Of a stretch of DNA of 64,000 nucleotides, positions 25,877-33,761 are shown in pieces. The translations under genes and the position numbers were made by a program. The stretch's first letter is position 1. Every line of letters begins with the position of its first letter. The DNA comes from Microbacterium dauci (GTDB lineage: Bacteria > Actinomycetota > Actinomycetes > Actinomycetales > Microbacteriaceae). Location: positions 62,001 through 126,000 of the forward strand of contig NZ_JASJND010000005.1 in assembly GCF_030065535.1 (NCBI RefSeq). Reading direction: 5' to 3'. The notes beneath the pieces are model-generated. The model searched no databases. It was not told the origin of the DNA and was given only the letters and a program-made list of their open reading frames with translations.

Positions 25877-25935
25877 AGAACATCTCCGCGCCGAGGGGAC
25901 GGGGCGCAGCCGTGCCCTCGGCGCGTGGTTGTTCT
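25877..25935. repeat. stem-loop upstream of glyS
   Basis: CGCGCCGAGGG (25887-25897) pairs exactly with CCCTCGGCGCG (25915-25925), and AGAACA (25877-25882) pairs with TGTTCT (25930-25935) outside it. It follows the DUF4870 stop by 40 bases and precedes the glyS -10, so it may be the terminator of the former or another palindromic element. Confidence 0.5.
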
Positions 25936-26034
25936 CTCGGTGGCTGAGGGCCGGGGGACCCGTCGCAGCCCTCGGTAGGATGGATGCCGCGCCATTCGGC
26001 GACAACATCCCCTCGAACGACCATTGGAGCCACC

Positions 26035-27423
26035 GTGGCCGAGCAGTCCCGCCTCGACAAAGTCATCGCCCTCGCCCGCCACCGCGGGTTCGTGTTCCAG
26101 GCGGGCGAGATCTACGGCGGATCGCGGTCGGCGTGGGACTACGGCCCCCTCGGTACGGAGCTCAAGGAGAACATCCGTCGTCAGTGGTGGCAGACCTTCG
26201 TGCGCGGTCGCGGCGACATGGTCGGCCTCGACTCGTCGGTGATCCTGCCCAAGCGCGTCTGGGAGGCGTCGGGCCACGTCGCGACCTTCGTCGACCCGCT
26301 CGTCGAGTGCCTGCAGTGCCACAAGCGCTTCCGCGAGGACACCCTCATCGAGGACTACGAGGCGCGCAAGGGTCGCAAGGCAGAGAACGGTCTCGCCGAC
26401 GTGCCGTGCCCCAACTGCGGCACGAAGGGCAACTACACCGAGCCGAAGTCGTTCTCGGGACTCGTGAAGACGTATCTCGGCGTCACCGGCGACGAGAGCG
26501 GCCTGCACTTCCTGCGTCCCGAGACCGCGCAGGGCATCTTCGTGAACTTCTCGAACGTGCTCACCGCGTCGCGCAAGAAGCCGCCGTTCGGCATCGGCCA
26601 GGTCGGCAAGGCGTTCCGCAACGAGATCACCCCCGGCAACTTCATCTTCCGCACGCGCGAGTTCGAGCAGATGGAGATCGAGTTCTTCACGCCGCCGGCT
26701 GAGGCCGCACAGTGGTTCGAGCACTGGGTGCAGGCGTGCTGGGACTGGTTCATCGACCTCGGCATCGACCCCGAGAACATGCGCCAGTTCGACGTGCCCG
26801 AAGAGGACCGCGCCCACTACTCGGCCGGCACCATCGACGTCGAGTACCGCTTCGGCTTCACCGGCAAGGAGTGGGGCGAGCTCATGGGCGTCGCCAACCG
26901 CACCGACTACGACCTGTCGTCGCACATCGAGGCATCCGGCACGAAGCTCACGTATTTCGACCAGGCCTCGGGCGAGACGTACGTGCCGTACGTCATCGAG
27001 CCGTCCTTCGGCCTCACCCGCGCCATGATGGCGTTCCTCGTCGACGCGTACCGCGAAGAGGAGGTGCCGAACGCCAAGGGCGGCACCGACACCCGCACGG
27101 TGCTCGGCCTCGACCCGCGACTCGCCCCGGTCAAGGTCGCCGTCCTGCCGCTGAGCCGCAACGAGCGCCTCTCGCCGCTGGCGCGTCAGGTCGCCGACGA
27201 ACTCCGTGCGAGCGGCTGGAACGTCGACTTCGACGACGCCGGCGCCATCGGTCGCCGGTACCGCCGTCAGGACGAGATCGGCACCCCGTTCTGCGTCACG
27301 GTCGACTTCGACTCGCTCGACGACAACGCGGTCACCATCCGCGACCGCGACTCGATGGCCCAGGAGCGCGTGTCGCTCGACGGGCTGCAGGCCTGGCTCG
27401 CCCCCAAGCTCCGCGGCGTCTGA
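26035..27423 (+). CDS. glyS: glycine--tRNA ligase, homodimeric type
   Basis: The 462-residue protein is the single-chain class II glycyl-tRNA synthetase. It has the N-terminal [16 protein letters not shown] signature, motif 2 [21 protein letters not shown], motif 3 with GLTRAM, and a C-terminal anticodon-binding domain from about 355. A zinc-ribbon-like insertion with CLQCHKRF and CPNCG is also present. It charges tRNA-Gly. The start is GTG 26035 with GGAGC just upstream, because the family begins near [18 protein letters not shown]; a -10 candidate TAGGAT is at 25976-25981. It is followed by a strong hairpin. Confidence 0.97.
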   Translation: MAEQSRLDKVIALARHRGFVFQAGEIYGGSRSAWDYGPLGTELKENIRRQWWQTFVRGRGDMVGLDSSVILPKRVWEASGHVATFVDPLVECLQCHKRFREDTLIEDYEARKGRKAENGLADVPCPNCGTKGNYTEPKSFSGLVKTYLGVTGDESGLHFLRPETAQGIFVNFSNVLTASRKKPPFGIGQVGKAFRNEITPGNFIFRTREFEQMEIEFFTPPAEAAQWFEHWVQACWDWFIDLGIDPENMRQFDVPEEDRAHYSAGTIDVEYRFGFTGKEWGELMGVANRTDYDLSSHIEASGTKLTYFDQASGETYVPYVIEPSFGLTRAMMAFLVDAYREEEVPNAKGGTDTRTVLGLDPRLAPVKVAVLPLSRNERLSPLARQVADELRASGWNVDFDDAGAIGRRYRRQDEIGTPFCVTVDFDSLDDNAVTIRDRDSMAQERVSLDGLQAWLAPKLRGV

Positions 27424-27428
27424 CCCGA

Positions 27429-27455
27429 GTGGATGCCGCGCAGCGCGGCATCCAC
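27429..27455. terminator. hairpin between convergent glyS and DUF1801 gene
   Basis: GTGGATGCCGCG (27429-27440) and CGCGGCATCCAC (27444-27455) form a perfect 12-base stem with a 3-base loop, 5 bases after the glyS stop. It can act for both converging genes. There is no T-run. Confidence 0.7.
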
Positions 27456-27474
27456 CTCAGCGCGTGACCGTGCC

Positions 27475-27897
27475 TTAGCGCGTGACCGTGATGGCGGCGT
27501 AGTCGTCGCCGCCGGCGAGGGTCCAGGCGTAGGTCTGCTCGAGGATTCCGCGGAGCACGTCGAGATCGACGAGCTCGAGGTCCTTGATGTACAGGCAGCC
27601 GACGCTCGAGGTGTGCGGACCGAGGCGCTCGAGCGCTTCGGTGTGGGCGGCGACCTGGTCGAGGTAGATGGTCGACGACGCCTTGCGCGGTGCGAACGCG
27701 AGCAGCGGCATGTCGCCCTCGTTGCCCGTCGGGTAGCGGTAGTGGCAGCTGCCGAAGCCGATGATCGTGCCCCAGAGCTCGGCCTCGCGGCCGGTGATCT
27801 CGGCCATCAGCGCCACGAGCGTCTCGGCGTCGCGCTGCCGCTTCGCGGGCGTCACCGCGGCGATGAACGCGCCGACGCTCCCGCCGGTCGGCTTCAC
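27475..27897 (-). CDS. DUF1801 domain protein
   Basis: The 140-residue protein matches the DUF1801 family: FIAAVTPAKRQRDAETLVALMAEITG at the start, then GFGSCHYRYPTGNEGDMPLLAFAPRK, and the YIKDLELVDLDVLRGIL segment near the end. Function is unknown. It starts with GTG 27897, one base after the stop of the HhH-GPD gene, so the two form an operon. The last 18 bases of the gene are duplicated in frame just after its stop. Confidence 0.85.
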   Translation of the reverse strand: MKPTGGSVGAFIAAVTPAKRQRDAETLVALMAEITGREAELWGTIIGFGSCHYRYPTGNEGDMPLLAFAPRKASSTIYLDQVAAHTEALERLGPHTSSVGCLYIKDLELVDLDVLRGILEQTYAWTLAGGDDYAAITVTR

Positions 27898-27898
27898 G

Positions 27899-28474
27899 TC
27901 AGGCCCTCGCTTCTTTGGCAGCGGCCTTGGCGGCGCGCTTGTGCTCGCGGACCTTCGCGAGCGACTCCGGCGAGACGATGTCGGCGACCGACCGGAACGA
28001 TCCCTCCTCGCCGTAGGCGCCGGCTGCTTCGCGCCATCCGGCGCCGGTGAAGCCGTACTGCTTGCCGAGGAGTGCGACGAAGATCCGCGCCTTCTGATCG
28101 CCGAACCCCGGCAGCGCCTTCAACCGCTTGAGCACGGTCGCCCCGTCGGGGTCGCCCTGCGTCCACAGCGCGGCGGCGTTGCCGCCCCAATCATCGACGA
28201 GCGCCTGGCACAGCGCCTGCACGCGGCCCGCCATCGAGCCGGGGAAGCGGTGCACCGCGGGCGTCTGACTGAACGCCGCCGTGAACGCCTCGGGGTCGGC
28301 GGCGGCGATGCCCGCGGCATCCAAACCGCCGGTGCGGTCCCGGATCTTCAGCGGCCCTGCGAAGGCCGTCTCCATCGCGATCTGCTGGTCCAGCAGCATC
28401 CCGATGAGCAGGGCCAGGGGTTCGTCGGTGAGGAGCGCGTCGGCAGCGGCGTCGCCGGTGATGTGCAGTGCCAT
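27899..28474 (-). CDS. HhH-GPD-type base excision DNA repair family protein
   Basis: The 191-residue protein has an HhH-GPD-like core: LLIGMLLDQQIAMETAFAGP, and the helix-hairpin-helix LKALPGFGDQKARIFVALLGKQYG near residue 115. The C-terminal tail is Lys/Ala-rich. It is the short actinobacterial type, without an iron-sulfur cluster, and the usual catalytic Lys of the hairpin is not evident, so glycosylase activity is uncertain. ATG 28474 is chosen because the upstream in-frame extension is Arg/His-rich shadow of the divergent gene. Confidence 0.82.
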   Translation of the reverse strand: MALHITGDAAADALLTDEPLALLIGMLLDQQIAMETAFAGPLKIRDRTGGLDAAGIAAADPEAFTAAFSQTPAVHRFPGSMAGRVQALCQALVDDWGGNAAALWTQGDPDGATVLKRLKALPGFGDQKARIFVALLGKQYGFTGAGWREAAGAYGEEGSFRSVADIVSPESLAKVREHKRAAKAAAKEARA

Positions 28475-28524
28475 GCGTCCATGTTCCCATCCGGGCCGCA
28501 GGGCGTGTGGGGGAGGATGGAACC

Positions 28525-29934
28525 ATGACCTCGGATGCCGCCGCCGACCTCGTCTCGCATGCCACACACACCCGCGTGGTGGTCGTCGGCGGTGGGCTCG
28601 CGGGGCTCGTCGCCGCGCTCGAGTGCGCGCGGGTCGGCATGGCCGTCACCGTGCTCGAAGCGGACGCGCGCGTCGGCGGTCTCGTGGGCAGCGCCGATCT
28701 CGACGGTGTCGTCGTCGACACGGTCGCCGACGGGTACCGCGTGACGCAGGGGGTGCTCGCGGATCTCATCGCGGACCTCGGGCTCAGCGAGCACGTGGTC
28801 CCCGCTCGTGATGCCGACACGTGGGTCGCCGGCCCGTTCGGGGTCGCCCCGATGCCCGCCGAAGCGATCCTCGGCATCCCGTCGAATCCGTTCGACGAAC
28901 GCACCCGCCGGATCATCGGCTGGGCAGGGGCCTGGCGGGCCTACCTCGACCGGCTCCGCCCGCCGCTCACGATCGGTGCGGAGCGCAGCCTCGGCGCGCT
29001 CGTTCGCTCCCGGCTCGGCGCGCGCGTCGTCGACCGGATGGTCGCGCCCCTCACCTTCGGCGTCCACGGGGTCGACCCCGACGAGGTCGACGTCGACGCC
29101 GCCGCACGTGGGCTCAACCAAGCACTCACGCGCACCGGGTCGCTGACCGGTGCGGTCGCGCAACTGGGAACGGATGCCGCGCCGGCACGCGCGACGCTCC
29201 GCGGCGGCATGTCGACGCTCATCACCGCCCTCGTCACGCGGCTCATCGAACTCGGCGCGGAGGTGCGGGTCGGTGTCGAGGTGACGGAACTCGCCGCGAG
29301 TGACGACGGATGGACCGTCACCGCTGCGACCGAGGACGGGCCCGAACGCATCGACGCGACCGCCGTCGTCGTGGCGACGCCCGAGGCGCCCGCGCGTCGA
29401 TTGCTCGCCGCACACGTTCCCGAGGCCGACGGCTCGCCGCTGTCACCGGACGACGTGGACGTCGTCACCCTGCTCGTCGATGGGCCCGCGTTGGATGCCG
29501 CACCGCGCGGGCATGCCGTGTACGCCGTGCCCGGCACCGCTGCGGCGTTGTCGGTCGTCCACGCCACGGCGACCTGGCCGCACGCGTCGGGTGACCCGCA
29601 CGTGATCCGCGTCACACTTCCGGCGTCCGGGCGGAGCGACATCGAGGTGATCGCCCTCGCGCGGGCCGCGGCCGCCGAGCTGTTGGGTGCCGATCTTTCC
29701 GCCGTGCGGGGCGGCCATCGCGTCGTCGCTCCCCGCGCGCTCCCCTCATCGGCCACATCGCCGGCTCGAGACGCGCTCCGCGAGGCGACCCGGTCGCTGG
29801 CCGCGCTGGCGGTCGTCGGGGCGTGGGTCGGCGGCAACGGTCTCGCGCGCGTCGCGGCCGGCGCGATGGCCGAGTCGGAGCGGCTCCGGTCGGCACTGCT
29901 CTGGGGCTCGAGCGACGAGGGTGCCTCGCGCTGA
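28525..29934 (+). CDS. hemY: protoporphyrinogen/coproporphyrinogen III oxidase
   Basis: The 469-residue flavoprotein has the FAD dinucleotide motif VVVVGGGLAGLVAALECAR at about residues 17-36, the GG doublet region VLEADARVGGLVGS, and the family segment APMPAEAILGIPSNPF. The C-terminal flavin-contact motif is VGAWVGGNGLARVAAGA. In Gram-positive and actinobacterial heme synthesis this enzyme oxidises coproporphyrinogen III to coproporphyrin III. ATG 28525 follows a GGGGGAGG site. The hemE, hemQ and hemC neighbours usual in actinobacteria are absent, but a hemD-like gene follows after an unrelated cassette. Confidence 0.9.
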   Translation: MTSDAAADLVSHATHTRVVVVGGGLAGLVAALECARVGMAVTVLEADARVGGLVGSADLDGVVVDTVADGYRVTQGVLADLIADLGLSEHVVPARDADTWVAGPFGVAPMPAEAILGIPSNPFDERTRRIIGWAGAWRAYLDRLRPPLTIGAERSLGALVRSRLGARVVDRMVAPLTFGVHGVDPDEVDVDAAARGLNQALTRTGSLTGAVAQLGTDAAPARATLRGGMSTLITALVTRLIELGAEVRVGVEVTELAASDDGWTVTAATEDGPERIDATAVVVATPEAPARRLLAAHVPEADGSPLSPDDVDVVTLLVDGPALDAAPRGHAVYAVPGTAAALSVVHATATWPHASGDPHVIRVTLPASGRSDIEVIALARAAAAELLGADLSAVRGGHRVVAPRALPSSATSPARDALREATRSLAALAVVGAWVGGNGLARVAAGAMAESERLRSALLWGSSDEGASR

Positions 29935-30022
29935 GACGGATGTCAAGGGGAGTATGCCGACATCGGCATGCCGACTACGCTGAACACTCGGCACCACATC
30001 GCTTTCAACGTGAGGAATCGCC

Positions 30023-30457
30023 ATGAAGGGCAAGATCGGAATCGTCGTCGGGCTCGCAGCGGGCTACGTGCTCGGCGCCCGCGCCGGACGCGAACGCTAC
30101 GAGCAGATCAAGGACGCGTACCTCAAGCTCTACAACACCCCAGCGGTGCAGAAGCAGGTCGACAAGGTGTCCGAACTCGGCAAGTCGGCCGCATTCGCGG
30201 TCCCCGGCGTGCTGTGGGACGGTGCCGTCAAGGTCACCCGCGCGGTCACCACGAAGGGCACGCCCGGGCAGAAGCTCGATGCTGCTCTCGACGCCGCCGG
30301 TGACACCGCCGATGACGTGAAGGATGCCGCCGAGGCGACGTCGTCAGCTGCGAAGCGCACGACGACCGCGTCGAAGAGCACCACCGCTTCGAAGACCACG
30401 ACGGCGCGGAAGCCCGCTGCCAGCCGCGCCAAGAAGCCGTCGGCCTCGGGCTCATGA
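30023..30457 (+). CDS. YtxH-like protein
   Basis: The 144-residue protein has an N-terminal short hydrophobic helix with glycine motif (MKGKIGIVVGLAAGYVLGARAGRERYEQIKD) characteristic of YtxH-like proteins. A helical middle part follows, and the tail from about 105 is a Lys/Thr/Ala-rich low-complexity stretch (TTTASKSTTASKTTTARKPA) resembling histone-H1-like tails. A TACGCT -10 candidate is at 29976-29981 and GAGGAA precedes the ATG. Its stop overlaps the start of the holin-like gene (ATGA). Function is unknown; a membrane-proximal structural role is inferred. Confidence 0.78.
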   Translation: MKGKIGIVVGLAAGYVLGARAGRERYEQIKDAYLKLYNTPAVQKQVDKVSELGKSAAFAVPGVLWDGAVKVTRAVTTKGTPGQKLDAALDAAGDTADDVKDAAEATSSAAKRTTTASKSTTASKTTTARKPAASRAKKPSASGS

Positions 30458-30864
30458 GCACGCCTCGCGGATTCCGTGACCGAGGCGACGACGGACTGCT
30501 GTCGCTCATCGGCGACCTGCCGGAGCTGATCCGCAACCTGATCGTCGCCGAGATCGATGCCGCGAAGGCGTGGGCGGTGCGGACGGGCAAAGATGCCGGG
30601 GTCGTCGGCCTCTGGTTCGTCCTCGCGCTGTTCGTCTTGTTCTGGACGATTCCCGCGATCGGTGCGTTCACCATCATCGGGCTGTCCTCCTGGATGGCGC
30701 CGTGGCTGGCCGCACTGATCCTCGTCGGCATCGGACTCGTGCTCGTCGCAGTGCTGGCGCTGCTGGGTCTCGCCCGCGTGAAGAAGATGTCGAACCGCGA
30801 GAACCCCGTGTCGGCGGCCAAGACCGACGCGGGTATCGTCAAGGAGGTCACCGATGAGTTCTGA
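30454..30864 (+). CDS. phage-holin-superfamily III (DUF1469) membrane protein
   Basis: The 136-residue protein has an amphipathic N-terminal part (LLSLIGDLPELIRNLIVAEIDAAK), two membrane segments at about residues 47-72 and 80-105, and a charged C-terminus. This is the Actinobacteria_holin/DUF1469 plan. Despite the name these are chromosomal housekeeping proteins and no other phage genes are near. The gene overlaps YtxH by four bases and overlaps the DUF3618 gene by eleven bases, so three proteins are made together. Confidence 0.82.
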   Translation: MSTPRGFRDRGDDGLLSLIGDLPELIRNLIVAEIDAAKAWAVRTGKDAGVVGLWFVLALFVLFWTIPAIGAFTIIGLSSWMAPWLAALILVGIGLVLVAVLALLGLARVKKMSNRENPVSAAKTDAGIVKEVTDEF

Positions 30865-31120
30865 GCTGCCCCGGACCGCCGTGCCCTACGGCATCACCGA
30901 CCCGGTCGAGCGTGCCCGCGCCGAACTCAAGGCCGCGCTGCACGCGATCGAGCACAAGGCCAACTTCCCGAAACGCGCTGCCAAGGCGACCGAGCGCGCG
31001 AGCGCGCAGGCCCGGTTGTTCGCAGACCGTAACCCGACCGGTGCGGCACTCGCCGCCGTCGGCGTGGCCGTCGCGGTCGGTGCGCTCGTGTGGGGTGCAG
31101 TCCGCCTGTACACGCGCTGA
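30854..31120 (+). CDS. DUF3618 family protein
   Basis: The 88-residue protein has the DUF3618 pattern: DPVERARAELKAALHAIEHKANFPKRA, then the Asp-Arg-Asn-Pro segment FADRNPTGAALAAVGVAVAVGALVWG ending in a single membrane helix and a short basic tail. AAGGAGG lies 7 bases upstream of ATG 30854, inside the end of the holin-like gene. It is the last of the three-gene cassette. Function is unknown. Confidence 0.85.
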   Translation: MSSELPRTAVPYGITDPVERARAELKAALHAIEHKANFPKRAAKATERASAQARLFADRNPTGAALAAVGVAVAVGALVWGAVRLYTR

Positions 31121-31295
31121 CGAGGCCTGCGTCCGACCCTCGCGAGCGCGGGGGTATGCTCAAGGCAGGCAGCGGCGATGATGCGTATGCTGCCGGCGAT
31201 TCGGTCCCGAGCCCGCGCACCCGCGTGGCGGCAACCCCGTACCCGTCGGCCGTCCGCAATCCGGGGTGGCCGATTGCCTACACGAGAGTCGAACC

Positions 31296-32126
31296 ATGAA
31301 CACAGCTGCTGCGGGTTCCGCGCCGAAGCCTCTGAAGGGGCGACGTGTGCTGGTCCCTCGTGGTGGCCCGTGGGGCGACAGCGTGGCCGCGGAACTTCGC
31401 GCACAGGGCGCGACACCGGTCATCGCGCCGCTCGTGAACTTCGCTCCGTCCGAAGACCCGACGAGCCTCGAGGCCGCACTCCGCGACCTCGCAGAGGGCG
31501 CCTTCGACTGGGTGACCCTCACCAGCTCGACAACGGTCGACGTCCTCCACGCGTACCGTGCCGAGATCCCGGCATCCACTCGCGTCGCAGCCGTCGGTGA
31601 GACCACGGCGGCCGCACTCACGGCTGTCGGGTACCGCGTCGACCTCGTTCCCGACGACGACAATTCCGCAGCCGGCATGGCGGCGCAGCTGCTCGCGCTC
31701 GAGCCCGAGCCGACGCGCGTGCTCACCCTCCGCAGCGAGCTGGCGAAGCCCGTGCTGACCCGGTTGCTCGAAGAAGCCGGCCACGACGTACGCAGCGTCG
31801 TCGCGTACCGAACCGTGGGCGTCCCCGTCACCGAGAAGGTCGCCGGTGACGTGCGGTCGGGGCGGATCAACGCCATTCTCGTCACGAGCGGCTCGGTCGC
31901 CGAGCAGGTGCACGAGCAGTTCCCCGACATCCCCGAGGCGACCGTGATCGCAGCGATCGGTCCGCGCACCGCGAAGGACGCGCGCCGCGCCGGACTCGCT
32001 GTCAGTGCCGTCGCCAAGGAGCAGAGCGTCCTCGGGCTCATCGCCGCAGTGTCGCAGTTCCCGGTGCCGCAGGCCGTCATCGACGCCGCACCGCCGACCG
32101 GATCGTTCCCCCGCATCGACTCCTGA
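31296..32126 (+). CDS. hemD: uroporphyrinogen-III synthase
   Basis: The 276-residue protein has the bilobed HemD fold. It opens with RRVLVPRGGPWGDSVAAELRAQGATPVIAPLV, has the interlobe WVTLTSSTTVDVL, and then VAAVGETTAAAL, VVAYRTVGVP, ILVTSGSVAEQV and AAIGPRTAKDARRAGL. The enzyme cyclises hydroxymethylbilane with inversion of ring D. The gene is separated from hemY by the three-gene membrane cassette and from it by 175 bases with two TATGCT hexamers, so it has its own promoter. hemC is not adjacent. Confidence 0.88.
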   Translation: MNTAAAGSAPKPLKGRRVLVPRGGPWGDSVAAELRAQGATPVIAPLVNFAPSEDPTSLEAALRDLAEGAFDWVTLTSSTTVDVLHAYRAEIPASTRVAAVGETTAAALTAVGYRVDLVPDDDNSAAGMAAQLLALEPEPTRVLTLRSELAKPVLTRLLEEAGHDVRSVVAYRTVGVPVTEKVAGDVRSGRINAILVTSGSVAEQVHEQFPDIPEATVIAAIGPRTAKDARRAGLAVSAVAKEQSVLGLIAAVSQFPVPQAVIDAAPPTGSFPRIDS

Positions 32127-32192
32127 CGGTCGAAATCGGATCGTTGCCGCCGGGGCATCCACGCAGCCGCGCGGGTTTGGCAGACTGATGGC

Positions 32193-32666
32193 ATGGTGAC
32201 GCTGCTGCTGGACTCGACGCGACTCGAAGTCGCGCTCACCGCCACCGAGCGCGCGCTGTCGTTCCGCCGCGAGTCGGTGCGCGTCGAGCGGTCGAGCATC
32301 ACGAAAGTGCAGCTCGTCGACGACCCGTGGACGTGGCTGCGCGGTGTGCCGTCCCCCGGCACGGTCGTGCCGCGGACGTTCGCGATGGGCCGCTGGCGGT
32401 CCGCCGGTGGCGACGACTTCGTCCTCGTGCGACGCAGTCGCGCATCGGTCGTCATCGACCTCGAGGGCGACCCGGAGTTCCAGCGGCTTGTGCTGACGAC
32501 CCGCCACGGCCTCGCCCTTGTGCAGGCGCTTCGCCTCGACGCCCGAGACGAGCCGGTCGACGTCGTCGCCCTGACGACGACCGAGATCCCGGTCGTCGGC
32601 GCACCCGATGCCGCGCGGGTACCGCGACCGGCTCGTACCCGCGCGCCCCGTCCAGCACAGGCCTGA
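32193..32666 (+). CDS. hypothetical protein with PH-like N-terminal region
   Basis: The 157-residue protein has a strand-rich core (about residues 1-115) with LEVALTATERALSFRRESVRVERSSITKVQLVDDP and RASVVIDLEGDPEFQRLVLTTRHG, which looks like the small PH-like proteins common in actinobacteria. The Pro/Arg-rich tail (about 140-157) is low complexity. I do not recognise a defined family. A CAGACT hexamer 6 bases before ATG 32193 may be a leaderless -10. It precedes the acyl-CoA hydrolase gene by 29 bases. Confidence 0.65.
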   Translation: MVTLLLDSTRLEVALTATERALSFRRESVRVERSSITKVQLVDDPWTWLRGVPSPGTVVPRTFAMGRWRSAGGDDFVLVRRSRASVVIDLEGDPEFQRLVLTTRHGLALVQALRLDARDEPVDVVALTTTEIPVVGAPDAARVPRPARTRAPRPAQA

Positions 32667-32695
32667 CCGCCTCCGCTGCCGGTAACGTTGCCGGA

Positions 32696-33760
32696 GTGAC
32701 AGGCTCCGCGGCATCCACGCTCCAGGTGCGCACCGACGGCAGCGTCGGTCACGTGACGCTCGACCGTCCGCGCGCGATCAACGCGGTCGATCACGAGATG
32801 ATCCTCGGAATCGGTGCGGCGCTCGACGCGTTCGAGCACGACGCCGACGTCGCCCTCGTGCTCCTCGACGGCGCCGGTGATCGCGGCTTCTGCGCCGGCG
32901 GCGACGTCCGCAGCCTGCGGGAGCAGGTGCTCGCCGGTGATGCAGTCGGTGCGATGACGTTCTTCCGCGACGAGTACGCGCTCAACGCGCGCATCGCTGA
33001 GTACCCGAAGCCGGTCGTCGTCTTCGCCGACGGCATCACGATGGGCGGCGGCATCGGCCTCGCCGGCCACGCCGCCGTGCGCGTCGTGACCGAGCGTTCG
33101 CAGCTGGCCATGCCCGAGGTCCGCATCGGGTTCACGCCCGACGTCGGTGGTTCGTGGCTGCTCTCCCGCGCGCCGGGCCGCGTCGGCGAGTACCTGGCGG
33201 TCACCGGCGGGACGATGGATGCCGCCGACGCGACCTACGCCGGGTTCGCCGATCACCTCGTGCCCGCCGATCGGCTCGGCGACCTGCACCACGCGCTCAT
33301 CACGCGCGCCGATCCGCACACCCCGACCGAGATCACGCTCCTGTTCGACGAGACCCCCGAGCCGTCGCGCCTCGCCGCGGCGCGGCCCTGGATCGACGAC
33401 GCGTTCGCGGGCGACACGGTGCCCGAGATCGTGGAGCGACTGCGGGCGCGGCCCGAGTCGGCGGCATCCGAGACCGCCGATCTCATCGAGTCGCTGTCGC
33501 CGACCGGCGTGACCGTCACCCTCGCGGCGGTGCGTGCAGCACGGTCGCTGCCAGATCTGCGCTCGGCGCTCGCGCAGGAGTACGCGCTCGTCGAGTGGTT
33601 CGCGACGACGCAGCCCGACCTCGTCGAGGGCATCCGGGCCCAGCTCGTCGACAAGGACCGTTCGCCACACTGGCAGCCTTCGACGCTCGCCGATGTCCCC
33701 GCGGATGCCGCCGCATCGGCGCTCGCGCACGTGCCGTCGATCCCGCTCTGGGCGGCCTGA
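32696..33760 (+). CDS. 3-hydroxyisobutyryl-CoA hydrolase
   Basis: The 354-residue protein is a crotonase-fold enzyme of the HIBCH subgroup. It has TLDRPRAINAVDHEMI, the oxyanion hole segment GFCAGGDVRSL, GITMGGGIGLAGHA and MPEVRIGFTPDVGGSWLLSR with the catalytic Glu/Asp, and the extra C-terminal segment that separates HIBCH from enoyl-CoA hydratases. It releases CoA from 3-hydroxyisobutyryl-CoA in valine breakdown. GTG 32696 lies 7 bases after TAACGT (32683-32688). The J-domain gene follows one base after its stop. Confidence 0.92.
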   Translation: MTGSAASTLQVRTDGSVGHVTLDRPRAINAVDHEMILGIGAALDAFEHDADVALVLLDGAGDRGFCAGGDVRSLREQVLAGDAVGAMTFFRDEYALNARIAEYPKPVVVFADGITMGGGIGLAGHAAVRVVTERSQLAMPEVRIGFTPDVGGSWLLSRAPGRVGEYLAVTGGTMDAADATYAGFADHLVPADRLGDLHHALITRADPHTPTEITLLFDETPEPSRLAAARPWIDDAFAGDTVPEIVERLRARPESAASETADLIESLSPTGVTVTLAAVRAARSLPDLRSALAQEYALVEWFATTQPDLVEGIRAQLVDKDRSPHWQPSTLADVPADAAASALAHVPSIPLWAA

Positions 33761-33761
33761 C

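Noticed and set aside
23908-26925. 1005-residue minus-strand open frame spanning glyS and the flotillin gene
   Set aside because: Only the part from 25341 down encodes the flotillin-like protein; the rest is antisense to glyS and reads as Arg/His/Asp-rich sequence with no family likeness.
30454-31120. Prophage remnant suggested by a holin-family protein
   Set aside because: Holin superfamily III proteins of this type are ordinary chromosomal genes in actinobacteria and no other phage gene is present.
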